Assembly: GCA_023128195.1 (NCBI GenBank)
Contig: JAGMEL010000065.1
Span: forward strand, 1 to 5,935
Length of the DNA stretch: 5,935 nucleotides
Direction: 5' to 3'
Source of the DNA: Caldifarciminota bacterium
GTDB taxonomy: Bacteria; Hydrothermota; Tepidihabitantia; SM23-42
The stretch's first letter is position 1. The number at the start of each line of letters is the position of its first letter. The notes under the pieces were generated by a model. That model was not told where the DNA came from. It ran no database searches and saw only the letters and a list, made by a program, of their open reading frames with translations. Of the stretch, positions 4,457-5,935 are shown in pieces. Position numbers and translations under genes: made by a program.

Positions 4457-5935
4457 ATGGAAAACAATCTAATCGATATAGTTAAATCTCTCGTTAAAAC
4501 AGTAAAGGCAATTCAAATGTACGGCATAAATCATCCTTCTGCCAAAAATTTCTGTGTACCGTTCTACAAGAAACTAACAGATTTTTTAAAGAATAATCCT
4601 GTATTGGATTTGCAGATTGAACAGTTTTTTATACTTCACGCAGATGAGATCATTCATGAAGAAAAAGAGAAAGAAAGCAGCATTGCCTTCAGGCTGTTTC
4701 GCAATGGCATCAGAAATATTAATTTTACTGAGGGATTGTCATTTGATGAATTACTGCTATTTTTAGAAACTATCAGCCAGTTTTCCAGAGAGCAAGATAT
4801 TGCCTTAAACTTATGGGAACATGATTTTACTCATATAAATTTTTATGTGGTGGAAGAAGAAGAACAAATACTGGACTATAAAATACCGGAAATACCAGTG
4901 AAAAATATTGATTATGACGCAAATATTAATGAAATAATAAATAAAGAAAAAATTGACTTAAATGCAATCATGAATCCAGATTTAGCAGTTGAAGAATTTA
5001 ATGAGCTGAAAACAGAAATATCGAATACAAAAACATTATTGGTTGTTCCTCTTGGAATCACCACGCTCATAAATATTTTAAAAACTCATAAACCACGCGA
5101 AGTAATCGAGAGTTTAAATGAATTAGTTACACAGTGTGTGGATAATAATGATTTTTATAATGCTCGGCGCATAGTTTATGCATTAAAACAGTGCTCCGAT
5201 ATCAACCCGATTGAAAAGTTTGAGAATGAAACGACGATAATTGGTTTTCAAAATATGATCAATACATCATCCAAAGATATTTTCGACGAATTTATTTCGT
5301 TTATCAGATTTTTTTCAAAGGAATCAATACCGCATTTTATTAATCTAATGGTTCGAATTAAACGTAAAAATCGATTGTTGTCACTAAGGAGTAGAATTGT
5401 CAATATTGCCCAGAATGACCCGACACATTTTTTAAAATTTTTAGATAGTAAGGATGTTGCAATATTGATTAATGCCATGGCACTCCTTGGTTTAATGAAA
5501 TTTAAAGATACCTTATCTCTTTTACAGCCACTTATGTTTCACTCAAATCCGCTGGTCAGAATTGAAATTATTACGGCATTGGAAAACATTGGGCAGATTG
5601 CTAAAATTGCAGAGTTTCTGGATGATGGGAATAGTGATGTAAGGATAAAAGCTCTCCAGGCTCTCACAAAAATCAGATATCCGAAGATATATGATAACCT
5701 GCTCCGGAGAATAAAAAGTAAAGATTTTCGCGATTTTGAATTTACAGAACAAAAAGAATACTTTAACTGTTTAGTTGCCAGTGGTGGTAAAGAAGTTATA
5801 AAACATCTAAAAAAAATTCTCTTTAAATGGCTTCTTTTCGGCCGTAAGAAATACACGATTATGAGAAAATTAGCTGCTCTTGCCCTCGTAAATATTAATA
5901 GTAAAGAAACCCGGGAAATTTTACTTCACGGTGTC
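4457..5935 (+). CDS. HEAT-repeat protein of unknown function, 3' end missing
   Basis: I read an open frame from ATG 4457 to the window edge, 493 codons with no stop. I cannot assign a function. Residues 1-135 look like a conserved domain: a helix ending in YGINHPSA (22-29), a segment AFRLFRNGIRNINFTEGLSFDEL (77-99, quoted from two adjoining parts), then NLWEHDFTHINFYVVEEE (118-135). I recall similar N-terminal layouts in uncharacterised HEAT-repeat proteins of Gram-negative bacteria, but this is from memory. An acidic, Asn-rich linker follows (about 136-190). From about 330 onward, HEAT-like helical pairs appear, such as NPLVRIEIITALENIG (364-379) and NSDVRIKALQALTKI (392-406), with another around 466-490. 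No signal peptide or membrane segment is evident, so it is probably a cytoplasmic scaffold. ATG 4457 is preferred over ATG 4517 because the first helix and the promoter fit it; 4517 does have AAAGG upstream. Confidence 0.8.
   Translation, partial: MENNLIDIVKSLVKTVKAIQMYGINHPSAKNFCVPFYKKLTDFLKNNPVLDLQIEQFFILHADEIIHEEKEKESSIAFRLFRNGIRNINFTEGLSFDELLLFLETISQFSREQDIALNLWEHDFTHINFYVVEEEEQILDYKIPEIPVKNIDYDANINEIINKEKIDLNAIMNPDLAVEEFNELKTEISNTKTLLVVPLGITTLINILKTHKPREVIESLNELVTQCVDNNDFYNARRIVYALKQCSDINPIEKFENETTIIGFQNMINTSSKDIFDEFISFIRFFSKESIPHFINLMVRIKRKNRLLSLRSRIVNIAQNDPTHFLKFLDSKDVAILINAMALLGLMKFKDTLSLLQPLMFHSNPLVRIEIITALENIGQIAKIAEFLDDGNSDVRIKALQALTKIRYPKIYDNLLRRIKSKDFRDFEFTEQKEYFNCLVASGGKEVIKHLKKILFKWLLFGRKKYTIMRKLAALALVNINSKETREILLHGV

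Noticed and set aside
5248..5856. Minus-strand open frames opposite the HEAT-repeat gene
   Set aside because: The plus frame is open for 493 codons with HEAT-like periodicity; these are shadows without start signals.

Overview
The window is AT-rich and holds the conserved bacterial rpmH-rnpA-yidD-yidC-khpB(jag)-mnmE cluster on the minus strand (about 4376 down to 1, mnmE running off the left edge). A divergent plus-strand gene of unknown function starts at 4457 and runs off the right edge. YidC has an N-terminal anchor followed by a large extracytoplasmic domain, which is the Gram-negative architecture, so the source is probably a low-GC Gram-negative bacterium. The two promoters sit almost on top of their start codons, and a palindrome-rich repeat lies inside the operon. 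Both would fit an uncultured candidate-phylum lineage, but I cannot name the phylum from the sequence.

Minus-strand layout: rpmH (ribosomal protein L34, 44 aa), rnpA (RNase P protein, TTG start), yidD (membrane insertion factor with an unusual 61-64 residue N-terminal extension), yidC (insertase, 512 aa), khpB/jag (RNA-binding protein) and mnmE (tRNA-modifying GTPase, 432 residues visible). The genes after rnpA are chained by overlaps of 4, 8, 4 and 14 nt, which implies one transcript with coupled translation. The products are a ribosomal protein, the tRNA 5'-processing subunit, two membrane-protein insertion factors, an RNA-binding protein and a tRNA wobble-uridine modifier.

The 80-bp gap between rpmH and the plus-strand gene carries two near-consensus sigma-70 promoters arranged as an exact mirror image about position 4414. 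Each -10 box is so close to its ATG that both mRNAs should be leaderless or nearly so. The plus-strand gene encodes a HEAT-repeat protein with a conserved-looking N-terminal domain. It occupies the place where dnaA is often found next to rpmH.

No new defence or mobile system is visible. The best candidates for something undescribed are: (1) an apparent 183-bp in-frame insertion of a palindromic repeat exactly at the yidD start codon, flanked by a 5-bp direct repeat; (2) the mirror-image, mutually exclusive leaderless promoter pair; and (3) the uncharacterised HEAT-repeat protein. Smaller oddities are an Asp in place of the catalytic Glu of MnmE and a degenerate R3H motif in KhpB. There is no gene-free stretch over 300 bases.
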